From the NCBI GenBank assembly GCA_001647635.1, contig CP014761.1, forward strand, positions 2,604,001 to 2,668,000: a stretch of 64,000 nucleotides of DNA. Direction: 5' to 3'. The position numbers and the translations under genes were made by a program. The stretch's first letter is position 1. Each line of letters starts with the position of its first letter. Under the pieces are notes generated by a model, which was not told where the DNA came from, ran no database searches, and saw only the letters and a list, made by a program, of their open reading frames with translations. Shown here piece by piece: positions 26,080 through 34,413 of the stretch. The DNA comes from Leifsonia xyli (GTDB taxonomy: Bacteria; Actinomycetota; Actinomycetes; Actinomycetales; Microbacteriaceae).

Positions 26080-26339
26080 CGTTGAGTTTCGCGTCAGCAG
26101 AGCAATCATCTCTTCGACGAAGCACTCTTTAGCGGCGGTGACCTCGACCGCATCCGACCGCTTGTCAGACGGGCTGGTGGAAACCAAAGATGGCGTTCCG
26201 CCTGATCGCCTTGGATCCTTCGGTGCGTAGTTCGGCTTGATCGGCGCGGCCTGTTTCCGGAAACAGGTTTCCGCCTAGTCGGCCCGTTCAGCGAGTACCT
26301 TGGTCGACACCGTGGGGACCTCCGCCAAGGAGGCACCCC
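26080..26339. other. Intergenic region between gene remnants
   Basis: 260 bases without a supportable gene. An imperfect inverted pair (CCTGTTTCCGG / AAACAGGTTTCC) occurs near 26248-26272. Confidence 0.4.
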
Positions 26340-26680
26340 CTAGTCAGCATGTCTACTTGTGTGGGCCCAACAGTCTCGTTCAGCAGATCACGCCCCTGCA
26401 CGCAATGCGCCGTCTTGCCCAACAACAGCCGCGAAGTAACCTTCACTGTCGGCAGTCAAACCGTTTTCTGGTCCGACCCTGGCGAAACATTAGCGGACTG
26501 CGCAGAAGCAGCGGGAGCAGAGGTCCCGTCCTGTTGCCAACCAGGAGCTTGCGGACCTGCCGCACCCGCATCATCTCCGGTAGCGTCGCATACGTTCGCG
26601 ATCCCCAGTACCCCATCGAGCACGGCTTCTGCCTTCCGTGCATCGCCGTTCCAGCATCCCGACTCGCACTCGACGCGTGA
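26340..26680 (+). pseudogene. Ferredoxin-domain oxidoreductase, C-terminal remnant
   Basis: QHVYLCGPNSLVQQ recalls the CGP motif of FNR-type NAD-binding domains. In a second frame comes VTFTVGSQTVFWSDPGETL with VPSCCQPGACG, and back in the first frame TCRTRIISGSVAYVRDPQYP and FCLPCIAVP. Together they spell the C-terminal plant-type 2Fe-2S domain (C-x4-C-x2-C...C) of a ferredoxin reductase. At least two frameshifts, one at about 26545 inside GACG-TCRT, make it non-functional. Confidence 0.75.
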
Positions 26681-26789
26681 GCACGAGGAGTCCACCTCCA
26701 CTCACGTGAACTGCAACCTTGGCCTCCGGCCCGTGTGCCAAAGGGAGAATGGGCGTGTTCGGACAAACCGCCCGATCAGCCGCGGAACC

Positions 26790-27089
26790 CTAGTCCTGTG
26801 GGGTGGGAGAGGTGGATGGCTTGGCGAGCAGGTCGACGAGTTCGCCGATGTGGTGTTCCTGGTCCATCGGGTGGCGCATGCGCACTCCGGGGTTGACCGA
26901 GTAGCGATTGCGGCGGCCGTCGCGCGTCTTGGAAATGTAGCCGGCTTCTTCCAGCTCGGTGAGGATGCGCTGCGCCGCGCGTTCGGTCACGCCGACGGTC
27001 TCCGCGATCTCCCGCACGCGGACGTCGGGGACCTCCGCCACGCACAGGAGCACGTGCGCGTGGTTGGTGAGAAAGGTCCAGTGCGTCAC
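26790..27089 (-). CDS. Small winged-helix regulator next to the dab operon
   Basis: 99 residues starting MTHWTFLTNHAHVLLCVAEV from a GTG; a TTG 21 bases upstream is an alternative start. Winged-helix motif: VREIAETVGVTERAAQRILT, then ELEEAGYISKTRDGRRNRYS. Such stand-alone ArsR/MarR-like proteins occur widely. It is divergent from dabB with about 105 bases between, a layout that suggests it controls the inorganic-carbon operon, instead of the LysR regulator often seen there. Confidence 0.8.
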   Translation of the reverse strand: MTHWTFLTNHAHVLLCVAEVPDVRVREIAETVGVTERAAQRILTELEEAGYISKTRDGRRNRYSVNPGVRMRHPMDQEHHIGELVDLLAKPSTSPTPQD

Positions 27090-27169
27090 CCTCCCAGCGT
27101 AAGACGCCAAGTGACCGTTTCAAGAGATGGTTTACACGATTTCTGTTTCCGGTTATGGTTAACGCATCT

Positions 27170-27175
27170 TATAAT
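27170..27175 (+). promoter_or_regulatory. -10 element of the dab operon
   Basis: A perfect TATAAT, 21 bases before the dabB start, in an A/T-richer patch. The -35 position is poor (TTCCGG), suggesting activator dependence or repression. A repeat TGGTTNACNC occurs at 27129-27138 and 27156-27165, a possible regulator site. Confidence 0.55.
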
Positions 27176-27195
27176 TCCGGTATTGGAGGGCGCTG

Positions 27196-28716
27196 ATGAT
27201 TCTCGTGGGCATGACGGTTGCGGTCTGGCTGATCGGAGCCGGGATCGCTGCGATCCCGAAGATCGCCGGCGGCCGGGCGGCTCGTACGGCCGTCGGGATC
27301 GGGGCCCTCGGCGTCCTCGCGGCCGGGGTGCTCCTCGTGCTGCAGGGCACGGGCGCCGTCCGGGTCGGGTGGTTCGCCGCGATCGCCGCGGTGTTCGTGG
27401 CCGGCCTGAGCGTGTGGATCCAGAGCTTCTCCGTCGCGCACCTGCGCGCGGACACCCGCCAGCGCTGGTTCGTGGTCTGGGTGAACGTGCTCACGGCGGC
27501 GTCGATCGGGGTGGTGCTCTCGCCCTCGGTGCTATGGTTCGCCGCGGCCTGGACGGTCGCAGGTGCGGCCCTGCTCCTCCTGCTCGCCACCTACCCGGCC
27601 TCGCGGCAGGCCCGGCAGGGGATCGCGCGCACCGCCGCGCAGCTCGCCACGGGCGACATCGCGCTCTGGCTCGCGTCCGCGGCGCTGGCGGCGGCGGCGG
27701 GCGGCGACGTCACCTGGAGCCGGCTCGGCGCGGCGACCGGGGCGCTGCCCGGCTGGGCGGCGGTCTCCGTCGCGCTGCTCCTGGTCGTGGCCGGGGCCTC
27801 CCGGGCCGCTCAGGTGCCCTTCCACACGTGGCTGCCGGTGACGCTCGCCGCTCCGACGCCGGTCTCGGCGATCATGCACGCGGGTCTGGTCAACGCCGCC
27901 GCCTTCCTCGTCATCCGCTTCTCCGACACCATCACGGCGCACCCGGCCGCCGTGATCCTGCTCGCGGTCTGCGGCGCCGCCAGCATGCTCTCCGGCGCTG
28001 CCGGCTACCTGGTGCGCCCCGACCTCAAGGGCCGCCTCGTCGCGTCGACGACCGCGCAGATGGGGTTCATGCTCGTGACACTCAGCGTCGGGGCGTGGGG
28101 CGCGGCGGTGTTCCACCTGATGGGCCACGGCATCTACAAGGCGACCCTGTTCCTCCGCGCGGGCGACCACATCGACGAGAAGCGCCGGGCCCGGTCCGCC
28201 CCCGCCGCCGCCCCCGCCTCCGCCCGCCGGCGCGCGACCGCCGGGGCCGTCGCGGTGGTCGTCCCCGGTCTCGGCATCGCCGCCGCCGTGCTCCTGCTCG
28301 CGGCGCCCGTCACGACCTCCGGCCTGCTGCTGGCGGCCTACGGGTGGACCACCGTGGCGGTGCTGCTCTCCGGTGTGCTCACGCACGGCGGATGGCCGGG
28401 CTGGGCGCGCATCCTGGCCGTGCCGGCCGCCGTCGCCGTGACTGCGGTCTACGTCGCGATCGTGCACGCCTTCGACGTTCTCGTGTCCTCCGACATCCCC
28501 GCCGCCCTCCGCCCGGTGCCCGGCTGGGCGGTGCTCGTGCCGCTGCTGCTGGCGGGCGGGATGTCGCTGCTGCCGCGTCTGCGCGCCGGCCGCGCCGCGC
28601 GCGCCTACGGCTGGCTGACGCTCCTTGCCGGAGCGCCTGTGCCCCGGCTGCGACCCCGGCGCACCGCACGACCCGCCTTACCTATCACCCCGAGCCCTGT
28701 TCAGGAGATCGCATGA
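27196..28716 (+). CDS. dabB: DabB: proton-channel-like membrane subunit of a DAB inorganic-carbon pump
   Basis: 506-residue polytopic protein of the NADH-quinone oxidoreductase NuoL/MrpA superfamily: QVPFHTWLPVTLAAPTPVSA near 212-231 with the conserved Lys/His positions, then HAGLVNAAAFL and GHGIYKATLFL. It lacks neighbouring Nuo/Mrp genes and instead overlaps dabA by four bases (ATGA), the hallmark of the two-gene DAB system, in which DabB is thought to couple a cation gradient to CO2 hydration by DabA. Confidence 0.9.
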   Translation: MILVGMTVAVWLIGAGIAAIPKIAGGRAARTAVGIGALGVLAAGVLLVLQGTGAVRVGWFAAIAAVFVAGLSVWIQSFSVAHLRADTRQRWFVVWVNVLTAASIGVVLSPSVLWFAAAWTVAGAALLLLLATYPASRQARQGIARTAAQLATGDIALWLASAALAAAAGGDVTWSRLGAATGALPGWAAVSVALLLVVAGASRAAQVPFHTWLPVTLAAPTPVSAIMHAGLVNAAAFLVIRFSDTITAHPAAVILLAVCGAASMLSGAAGYLVRPDLKGRLVASTTAQMGFMLVTLSVGAWGAAVFHLMGHGIYKATLFLRAGDHIDEKRRARSAPAAAPASARRRATAGAVAVVVPGLGIAAAVLLLAAPVTTSGLLLAAYGWTTVAVLLSGVLTHGGWPGWARILAVPAAVAVTAVYVAIVHAFDVLVSSDIPAALRPVPGWAVLVPLLLAGGMSLLPRLRAGRAARAYGWLTLLAGAPVPRLRPRRTARPALPITPSPVQEIA

Positions 28717-31127
28717 GCCTGCTGTCCGCACCCGAGATCCGTGCCCGCGTCGCGGGCGCCGCACGCACGGTCACCCCCACCTGGCCGCTCACGTCCTTCA
28801 TCGCGGTCAACCCGGTCGCCGGGCACGAGAGCCGCCCGATGAGCGAGCTGGCGACCGCGCTGGGGGAGACTCCGACCCGTCCCGAGAGCGACTACCTCCG
28901 GTCGTACACGGACGGCGAGATCTCCCCGTCCGCGCTGCGGGCCGCCCTCCGCCAGCTGATCCCGGAACTGGCCGGTCTGGGCGAACTCGCGGCCGCCGGG
29001 CGCACGGTCTCCGCCCACGACGTGGCGGTGGCGGCGCTGCAGCATCCCCCGTCGGGCGCGACCGCGGGCGGGGGCGGGGTCGAGGACGACGCCGGCACGC
29101 CGCTGGACCAGTACCTGGCCGCTGCGCTCGGCCGGTTCTTCGCCGACCCGATCTGGGCGCCACCGGTCTCCGGGACGCTGTACAACCGCTTCCGGGAGCT
29201 GACCGCTCACGACCGGACCCTGCCCGGGCGCGTCCGGCGGATCCTGGCCGCGCTGCCGGACAGCCCGGAGGACGCGATCTCCCGCATCCTGCACCACCGC
29301 ACCGGCGACCCGCGGGGCATCGAGCCCGTGCTCGCGGCGCAGCTGCGCGCTCTGCCGGGCTGGGCGAGCCACCTCGCGTGGCGGGCGACGCACGTCGGCG
29401 ACGCCACGCTCACCGACTTCGTCGCGTGCCGCCTCAGCCTGGCCTCCGCCCTCGGCGTGGACCCGGTGGGCGCCGGCACGACCGGCCCCGCGGCCGCTGG
29501 CATCGACCCCGAGTGGGTGGACCGCATCGCGCAGTCGTGCTTCGGCGACCGTGGGGAGGCTGCGGCCGTCACCGTGCGGGTGCTGATGCTGCTGGATGCG
29601 GCGACCCGCGCCATGGTGTGGCAGACCGCCGCGGAGATCACCTACCGCGACCGGCTCTTCGACGCCCTCGAGCAGCCCGCGTGGACCGCACCGGCGGCGG
29701 AGGCGCAGCTCGCGTTCTGCATCGACACACGGTCGGAGGGCATCCGGCGGCACCTCGAACGGCGCGCCGACGTCCAGACATTCGGGTTCGCCGGGTTCTT
29801 CGGCGTGCCTCTCCGTCACACCGCGCTGTTCGCCCAGGAGGCGAGGGAGCAGTATCCCGCACTGCTCAGCTCCGGCTACGCGACCGGGGAGCGGGCCGTC
29901 GAGCCGGACGACGCCCACCGCGCCGAGGCCCGCGCCGCACTGGCCGGCGCCGCCCGCAGGACGGTCAAGCAGGTCGCCGGAACGCCCGCCTCCGCGTTCA
30001 GCTGGGCGGAGCTGTCCGGGTGGGGCGGTCTGCTCGCCTCGCTCGGCCGGGCCGTCGTCCCCGGCCGCAGCGGCGACCGGGAGGAGACGGTCGAGACGGT
30101 CGTGGACGTCTGCGAGCGGATGAGCCTGGACGAGCAGGCCGTCGCCGCCGAGGCGATCCTGCGCATGATGGGCCTCACCCGGTTCGCCCCGCTGGTGGTG
30201 CTGACCGGCCACCGCTCCGCCACGGTGAACAACCTCTACCGGGCGGCGCTCGACTGCGGGGCCTGCGGCGGGAACCCGGGCGGAGCGAACGCCCGCGCGG
30301 CTGCGGCGATCTTCAACAACCCGGACGTCCGGCGGCGGCTCGCCGACCGCGACCTGAGCATCCCGCCGACCACCTGGTTCGCCGCCGCCGAGCACGAGAC
30401 GACGACCGACACCCTCACCGTCCTGGACCGGCAGCTCGTCCCGGAGTCGCACCGCGAGGCCGTGGCCCGGCTGGAGGCCGCGGCTGCGGAGGCCGCGGAC
30501 GAGCTGACCAGGGAGCGCAGCATCGACCTCCCCGGTGCGGGCGGGGACACCCCGCTCGCACGGGTCCGCCGGCGGGCGACCGACTGGTCGGAGATGTATC
30601 CCGAGCTCGGGCTCGCGAACAACGCGGCCCTGCTCGTCGCCCCGCGGTCGGTCAGCCGGGGCATCGACCTCGGGCGCCGCGTCTTCCTGCACGACTACGA
30701 CCCGGCGGCCGACCCGGATGGCTCGGCGCTGGAGAACATCATGACCGCGCCGCTGATCGTCGCGCAGTGGATCAACGCACAGTACTACTTCTCCACGATC
30801 CGCCCCGAACGCTACGGAGCCGGCAGCAAGACGGTGCACAACCCGGTCGGCGACCTCGGCGTGCTCGCCGGGCACACCGGCGACCTGCGCACGGGCCTGC
30901 CGTGGCAGTCCGTCGCGGCGGGGGAGCGCCTGCTGCACGCCCCGCTGCGGCTCAGCGTCCTCATCCAGGCGCCGCTCGACCGGATAGGACGGATCATCTC
31001 CGCGACCGATGCCCTGCGCGCGCTCCTCGACGGCGAGTGGATCAGCCTCCACGCGCGCGCGGACGCCCACCATCCCTGGCGGCGCTACGGCCGCTACGGC
31101 TTCACCACCGACGAAAGGACCTTCTGA
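28713..31127 (+). CDS. dabA: DabA: beta-carbonic-anhydrase-like subunit of the DAB pump (DUF2309)
   Basis: 804 residues (UPF0753/DUF2309). Probable zinc ligands match those described for Halothiobacillus DabA: C336 and D338 in FCIDTRSEG, H500 in LTGHRS and C515 in LDCGACGG, with the same 15-residue H-to-C spacing. It starts MSLLSAPEI from an ATG overlapping the dabB stop. Role: unidirectional hydration of CO2 to bicarbonate on the cytoplasmic side. In a presumed heterotroph this would supply bicarbonate for anaplerotic carboxylases and biosynthesis. Confidence 0.93.
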   Translation: MSLLSAPEIRARVAGAARTVTPTWPLTSFIAVNPVAGHESRPMSELATALGETPTRPESDYLRSYTDGEISPSALRAALRQLIPELAGLGELAAAGRTVSAHDVAVAALQHPPSGATAGGGGVEDDAGTPLDQYLAAALGRFFADPIWAPPVSGTLYNRFRELTAHDRTLPGRVRRILAALPDSPEDAISRILHHRTGDPRGIEPVLAAQLRALPGWASHLAWRATHVGDATLTDFVACRLSLASALGVDPVGAGTTGPAAAGIDPEWVDRIAQSCFGDRGEAAAVTVRVLMLLDAATRAMVWQTAAEITYRDRLFDALEQPAWTAPAAEAQLAFCIDTRSEGIRRHLERRADVQTFGFAGFFGVPLRHTALFAQEAREQYPALLSSGYATGERAVEPDDAHRAEARAALAGAARRTVKQVAGTPASAFSWAELSGWGGLLASLGRAVVPGRSGDREETVETVVDVCERMSLDEQAVAAEAILRMMGLTRFAPLVVLTGHRSATVNNLYRAALDCGACGGNPGGANARAAAAIFNNPDVRRRLADRDLSIPPTTWFAAAEHETTTDTLTVLDRQLVPESHREAVARLEAAAAEAADELTRERSIDLPGAGGDTPLARVRRRATDWSEMYPELGLANNAALLVAPRSVSRGIDLGRRVFLHDYDPAADPDGSALENIMTAPLIVAQWINAQYYFSTIRPERYGAGSKTVHNPVGDLGVLAGHTGDLRTGLPWQSVAAGERLLHAPLRLSVLIQAPLDRIGRIISATDALRALLDGEWISLHARADAHHPWRRYGRYGFTTDERTF

Positions 31128-31444
31128 TGACGCAGCTCGCCGAGATGACCCGGATCGAAGTGATCGCGCCCGCCGACACGAGCGCGGCCGTGCGCGAACT
31201 CGTCCGCTCCGCCGGAGCCACCGGCTACACCAGCGTCGCGGGGGTCTCGGGGGTCGGCCACTCGGGCGCCCACAACGGCCCGCACCTGTTCAACGATCAC
31301 GACGCGCTCGGCATGACCATCACCGTCCTGCCGCCGGAGCGCGCCGCAACCCTCATCGACGCGCTGCGCACCCTCCTGGACGGCGGAAGCGGCGTCATGT
31401 TCATCACCGACACCCGCGTCTCCCGCCCGGAGTACTTCCAGTGA
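31127..31444 (+). CDS. P-II-like signalling protein of the dab operon
   Basis: 105 residues with the P-II/GlnB-like ferredoxin fold (MTRIEVIAPADTSAAVRELV, then GYTSVAGVSGVGHSG, and a C-terminal GVMFITDTRV strand). P-II-like proteins accompany bicarbonate transporters (SbtB) and DAB pumps and probably sense adenylates or bicarbonate status. Its start overlaps the dabA stop by one base, so stoichiometric co-translation is likely. The canonical uridylylation Tyr51 loop sequence is not present. Confidence 0.82.
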   Translation: MTQLAEMTRIEVIAPADTSAAVRELVRSAGATGYTSVAGVSGVGHSGAHNGPHLFNDHDALGMTITVLPPERAATLIDALRTLLDGGSGVMFITDTRVSRPEYFQ

Positions 31445-32283
31445 TCGACGCCGCTAACCCGTATCGGGGCGCCACCGTCGTGTTCGCCACCCGGCACGGC
31501 AAGGAACGGCAGGCCGCGGACGCCTTCCGCGACCGGCTGGCGGCCCGGGTCGTCGCCCCGGACGATATCGACACCGACCAGTTCGGCACCTTCACCGGCG
31601 ACGTCGAACGCACTCGGACGCCGCTCGGCGCGGCCCTCGGCAAAGCCCTGCTCGGGGCCGCGCTGACCGGTCGCCCGTACGCGCTCGCCTCCGAGGCGAC
31701 CTACACCAGCACGTGGTGTGTGCTCGCACGCCACCACGAGCTGCTGCTGTTCCACGACCGGGAACGCGAGATGACCCTCACCGAGAACGCGGTCGTGACC
31801 GTCCGGGGGCACGGCACCACAACGGTCGCCGGAGCGGAGGACGCGCTGGCCGCCGCCGGCCGGTTCGGGTTCCCCGCCACGTACGCCGTCGCGCTCGTCG
31901 AGGACGGGACAGGCGTGGTGGCCCGCAAAGGGCTCGCCGACCCGGACGCGCTCCGCGCCGCCGTGACGGAGCTCCTGGCGCGCGGCGGCCCCGTCCACAT
32001 CGGGCCGGACTACCGCGCCCACGGGAACCCCGAGCGCCGACTCGTGCTCACGGGCCTCGCCGAGCGCATGGCCTACCGGCTCACCCAGTCGTGTCCCGCG
32101 TGCCGGACGCCCGGATGGGGCGTCGTCGGAGTGGAACGCGGCCTGCCCTGCGAGGTCTGCGGGGAGCCGACCGCCGGAATAACCGCCGACGTGTTCGGCT
32201 GCGGGATGTGCGACGCGACACGACCGTCGCCGCGGCCGCACGCGACGATCAGCGCGCAGTGGTGCGACGCCTGCAACCCGTGA
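31441..32283 (+). CDS. DUF6671-type zinc-ribbon protein of the dab operon
   Basis: 280 residues; the start GTG overlaps the upstream stop (GTGA). The N-terminal about 200 residues are alpha/beta (starting MIDAANPYRGATVVFATRHG) with no catalytic motif that I recognise. The C-terminal 70 residues carry four CxxC pairs (CPAC, CEVC, CGMC, CDAC), i.e. two zinc ribbons. Fourth gene of the dab unit; its function is unknown and its position makes it a candidate accessory or zinc-related factor. Confidence 0.75.
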   Translation: MIDAANPYRGATVVFATRHGKERQAADAFRDRLAARVVAPDDIDTDQFGTFTGDVERTRTPLGAALGKALLGAALTGRPYALASEATYTSTWCVLARHHELLLFHDREREMTLTENAVVTVRGHGTTTVAGAEDALAAAGRFGFPATYAVALVEDGTGVVARKGLADPDALRAAVTELLARGGPVHIGPDYRAHGNPERRLVLTGLAERMAYRLTQSCPACRTPGWGVVGVERGLPCEVCGEPTAGITADVFGCGMCDATRPSPRPHATISAQWCDACNP

Positions 32284-32329
32284 TGCCGGGGGTTCCCGGG
32301 AACCAGGGCGGGGTGGTTAGGCTTCGGAT

Positions 32330-32701
32330 ATGACCGATCGCACGGTGCCGAATCTGCCGTCCCGCGACTTCGACGGCACGGTCGCGTTCTACGGCGGGTT
32401 CGGATTCGAGACTGCCTACCGGGAAGACCGCTGGCTGATCCTGCGTCGCGGGGAGCTGCAGCTCGAGTTCTTCCCGCTGCCCGGTCTGGTGCCGGAGGAG
32501 AGCTCCTTCATGTGCAGTGTCCGCGTCGACGACCTGGACGACCTGTACCGGCGGATCGCGGCCGCGGGGGTGCCCGAGCAGGCCGCCGGCAGGCCGCGGC
32601 TGCATCCCGTGCGGCGGCAGCCCTGGGGTCAGCGGGCGGGATTCCTCATCGACCCCGATGGGACGCAGCTGCACCTCATCGAGAACGCGGTCACACCCTA
32701 G
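32330..32701 (+). CDS. VOC-superfamily (glyoxalase/bleomycin-resistance type) protein
   Basis: 123 residues with the VOC fold: PNLPSRDFDGTVAFYGGFGF at the start, LQLEFFPLP, and the C-terminal FLIDPDGTQLHLIE. Close to bleomycin-binding (Ble) proteins. Binds small ligands or metals as a dimer; the actual substrate is unknown. Confidence 0.85.
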   Translation: MTDRTVPNLPSRDFDGTVAFYGGFGFETAYREDRWLILRRGELQLEFFPLPGLVPEESSFMCSVRVDDLDDLYRRIAAAGVPEQAAGRPRLHPVRRQPWGQRAGFLIDPDGTQLHLIENAVTP

Positions 32702-32971
32702 GTCCCCCGCCGTCGAACTGGTCGCGGTCCTCCACGATCGACGGTATCTGGCTACCCGGAAGCGGCGTCCTCCCGCTTCCACGACGCATCATCCTGCGGC
32801 GCATCAGCCGCGGACGACCACGTCGTCGACGGAGGCTGTCGAGGCGGCCGTGCGAAGCCCGACTGCGCCGGCGATCAGCTGCCCAAGCGGGGATGGAGGA
32901 CGGCACACCGGCGCGGCGCGTTCTCAGCGACGCGGCCTCGACGAGGCTTACCGAAGGCGCGTAGCGTCATC
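32702..32971. other. Intergenic region with a small hairpin
   Basis: No gene supported. GGAAGCGG/CCGCTTCC arms at 32758-32780 form a hairpin that may terminate the preceding VOC gene. The right end leads into the VOC remnant. Confidence 0.45.
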
Positions 32972-33163
32972 GTGGAATTTCTTGTCGACGATGTCGACGG
33001 ACTCATTCATAGTCTCCCGCTCGGCGAGGGTGAACTGGTGATGGGGCCCCGAACGATGCTCTGGGGGAATCGCTCCGCCTTCGTTCAGGACCCCGACGCC
33101 AACCTGGTCAACCTCCACTCGACGCCGTCGACGGACAACGAGTCGTCGACCGTGAAACACTGA
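32972..33163 (+). pseudogene. VOC-family protein, C-terminal fragment
   Basis: 63 codons beginning MEFLVDDVDGLIHSL and containing GPRTMLWGNRSAFVQDPDAN, the second half of a glyoxalase-like domain. The N-terminal beta-alpha-beta unit that would complete the fold is absent upstream in any frame I checked, so this is a truncated relic. Confidence 0.65.
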
Positions 33164-33316
33164 ATAGCTGCGGGGGGGGTCCCGACGCGGGCATCACCGC
33201 ACAAATTCGTTGTAGTGTTTTTGTGACTGGTGCGGCCTTCGACGGCCGCCTCCGGCGTGGGGACAGCCGCCTTCGATGAAGAGGGCAAGAGGTGTCGGCG
33301 AGCCGGATTTTGACCT

Positions 33317-34267
33317 CTATGCGTGCTGCTCCCACCAACCGCGGGTGTCCACCCCGGTTGCGTCCGCAAGCGCCTCGAGGTCGGCGATCTCGTCGGCGTT
33401 CAGTGTGAGGGCGCGCGCTCTCACGAGACCGTCGATGTAGTCGGCTTTGGTGATCCCGATGATGGGCGTGGTGCCTTTAGCGATCGCCCACGAGGTGGCG
33501 ACGTCGGCCGCGGAGGCGCCACGAGCGCTCCCGATTGCGTCAAGCCGTTCGGTCAACGCCTCCAAGCGGGGGAGCACGCTGTTGTATGCCGCTGCGCGGT
33601 TGGTCCCCGCGGGCATGGGCGACGAGGGGCTGTACCTTCCGGTGAGGGCGCCTTGCTCGAGAACCATGTAGGAGAAGAAGTCCATTCCACGCTCTCGGCA
33701 GTAGTCGAGGATTCCTGAGCGCTCCGAGTTCCGGTAGAGCAGGCTGAAGTGGTTCTGCACGGCCTCAACGCGGAAGCCGGCTCCCCGGAGGATCGAGTCG
33801 GCGAGTTCGATCTGTTCCAGGTCGTGGTTCGAGACGCCCACGTGCCGCACCGCGCCCTTCTCGAGCAGGGGGATCAGCAGGGGTGTCCAGCGTGCGACGT
33901 CCGCCGGGTTGTGGATCCAGAGCAAGTCGACGTAGTCCGAGCGCAGCCGCCGAAGGCTCTGCTCCAGCATGTCGGCGACGGGATTCTCCCCCTCACCGGC
34001 AAGCTGGGGCGTGAACTTCGTGGACAACCGGTACCCGCTGCGATCATGGCCCGCGAGCGCCTCACCGAGGGTGGACTCGGCTCGCCCCATGCCGTACGCC
34101 ACAGCGGTGTCCCAGAGCGTGAATCCGCTGGCGTGCGCTCTATCGACGATGCCTTGAAGCGCCGGCCCGGTCAGCCCGCTCCCGAAGTACCCGTCACCGA
34201 CATCGCCGCTGTCTCCCCAGGCCCAGGTGCCCAGTGCGATCGTGGGCGTGTGCAGCTCGTTCGTCAT
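33317..34267 (-). CDS. Aldo/keto reductase
   Basis: 316 residues, AKR family. Tetrad: Asp53/Tyr58 in LWDTAVAYG, Lys84 in LSTKFTP, His119 in LLWIHNP. An ATG 15 bases upstream is in frame, but GGAGG lies at ideal distance before the ATG at 34267, so that start is preferred. Divergent from an XRE/MmyB-type regulator. Confidence 0.9.
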   Translation of the reverse strand: MTNELHTPTIALGTWAWGDSGDVGDGYFGSGLTGPALQGIVDRAHASGFTLWDTAVAYGMGRAESTLGEALAGHDRSGYRLSTKFTPQLAGEGENPVADMLEQSLRRLRSDYVDLLWIHNPADVARWTPLLIPLLEKGAVRHVGVSNHDLEQIELADSILRGAGFRVEAVQNHFSLLYRNSERSGILDYCRERGMDFFSYMVLEQGALTGRYSPSSPMPAGTNRAAAYNSVLPRLEALTERLDAIGSARGASAADVATSWAIAKGTTPIIGITKADYIDGLVRARALTLNADEIADLEALADATGVDTRGWWEQHA

Positions 34268-34413
34268 CTGTCGTTCCTCCATTGTTTCTTCCCGAGCCCC
34301 GGTGTGGTGCCCGACACCAGTACAACGCGTTCGGCGGCGGGCTTGGAGGTCGCGTCTATGGGGGTAGATCTACGACCCCTCTCGGGTCGCGGAGTCTGGG
34401 TATCCTGGGTCGC

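Noticed and set aside
26349-31127. A 1592-codon continuous plus-strand frame
   Set aside because: Only its 3' half is dabA; the first part reads through the ferredoxin remnant, the regulator (wrong strand) and dabB in the wrong frame.
33181-33316. Run of eight G (about 33172) and a GCGGCC/GGCCGC hairpin at 33232
   Set aside because: Probably a simple terminator for the aldo/keto reductase side; no further structure.
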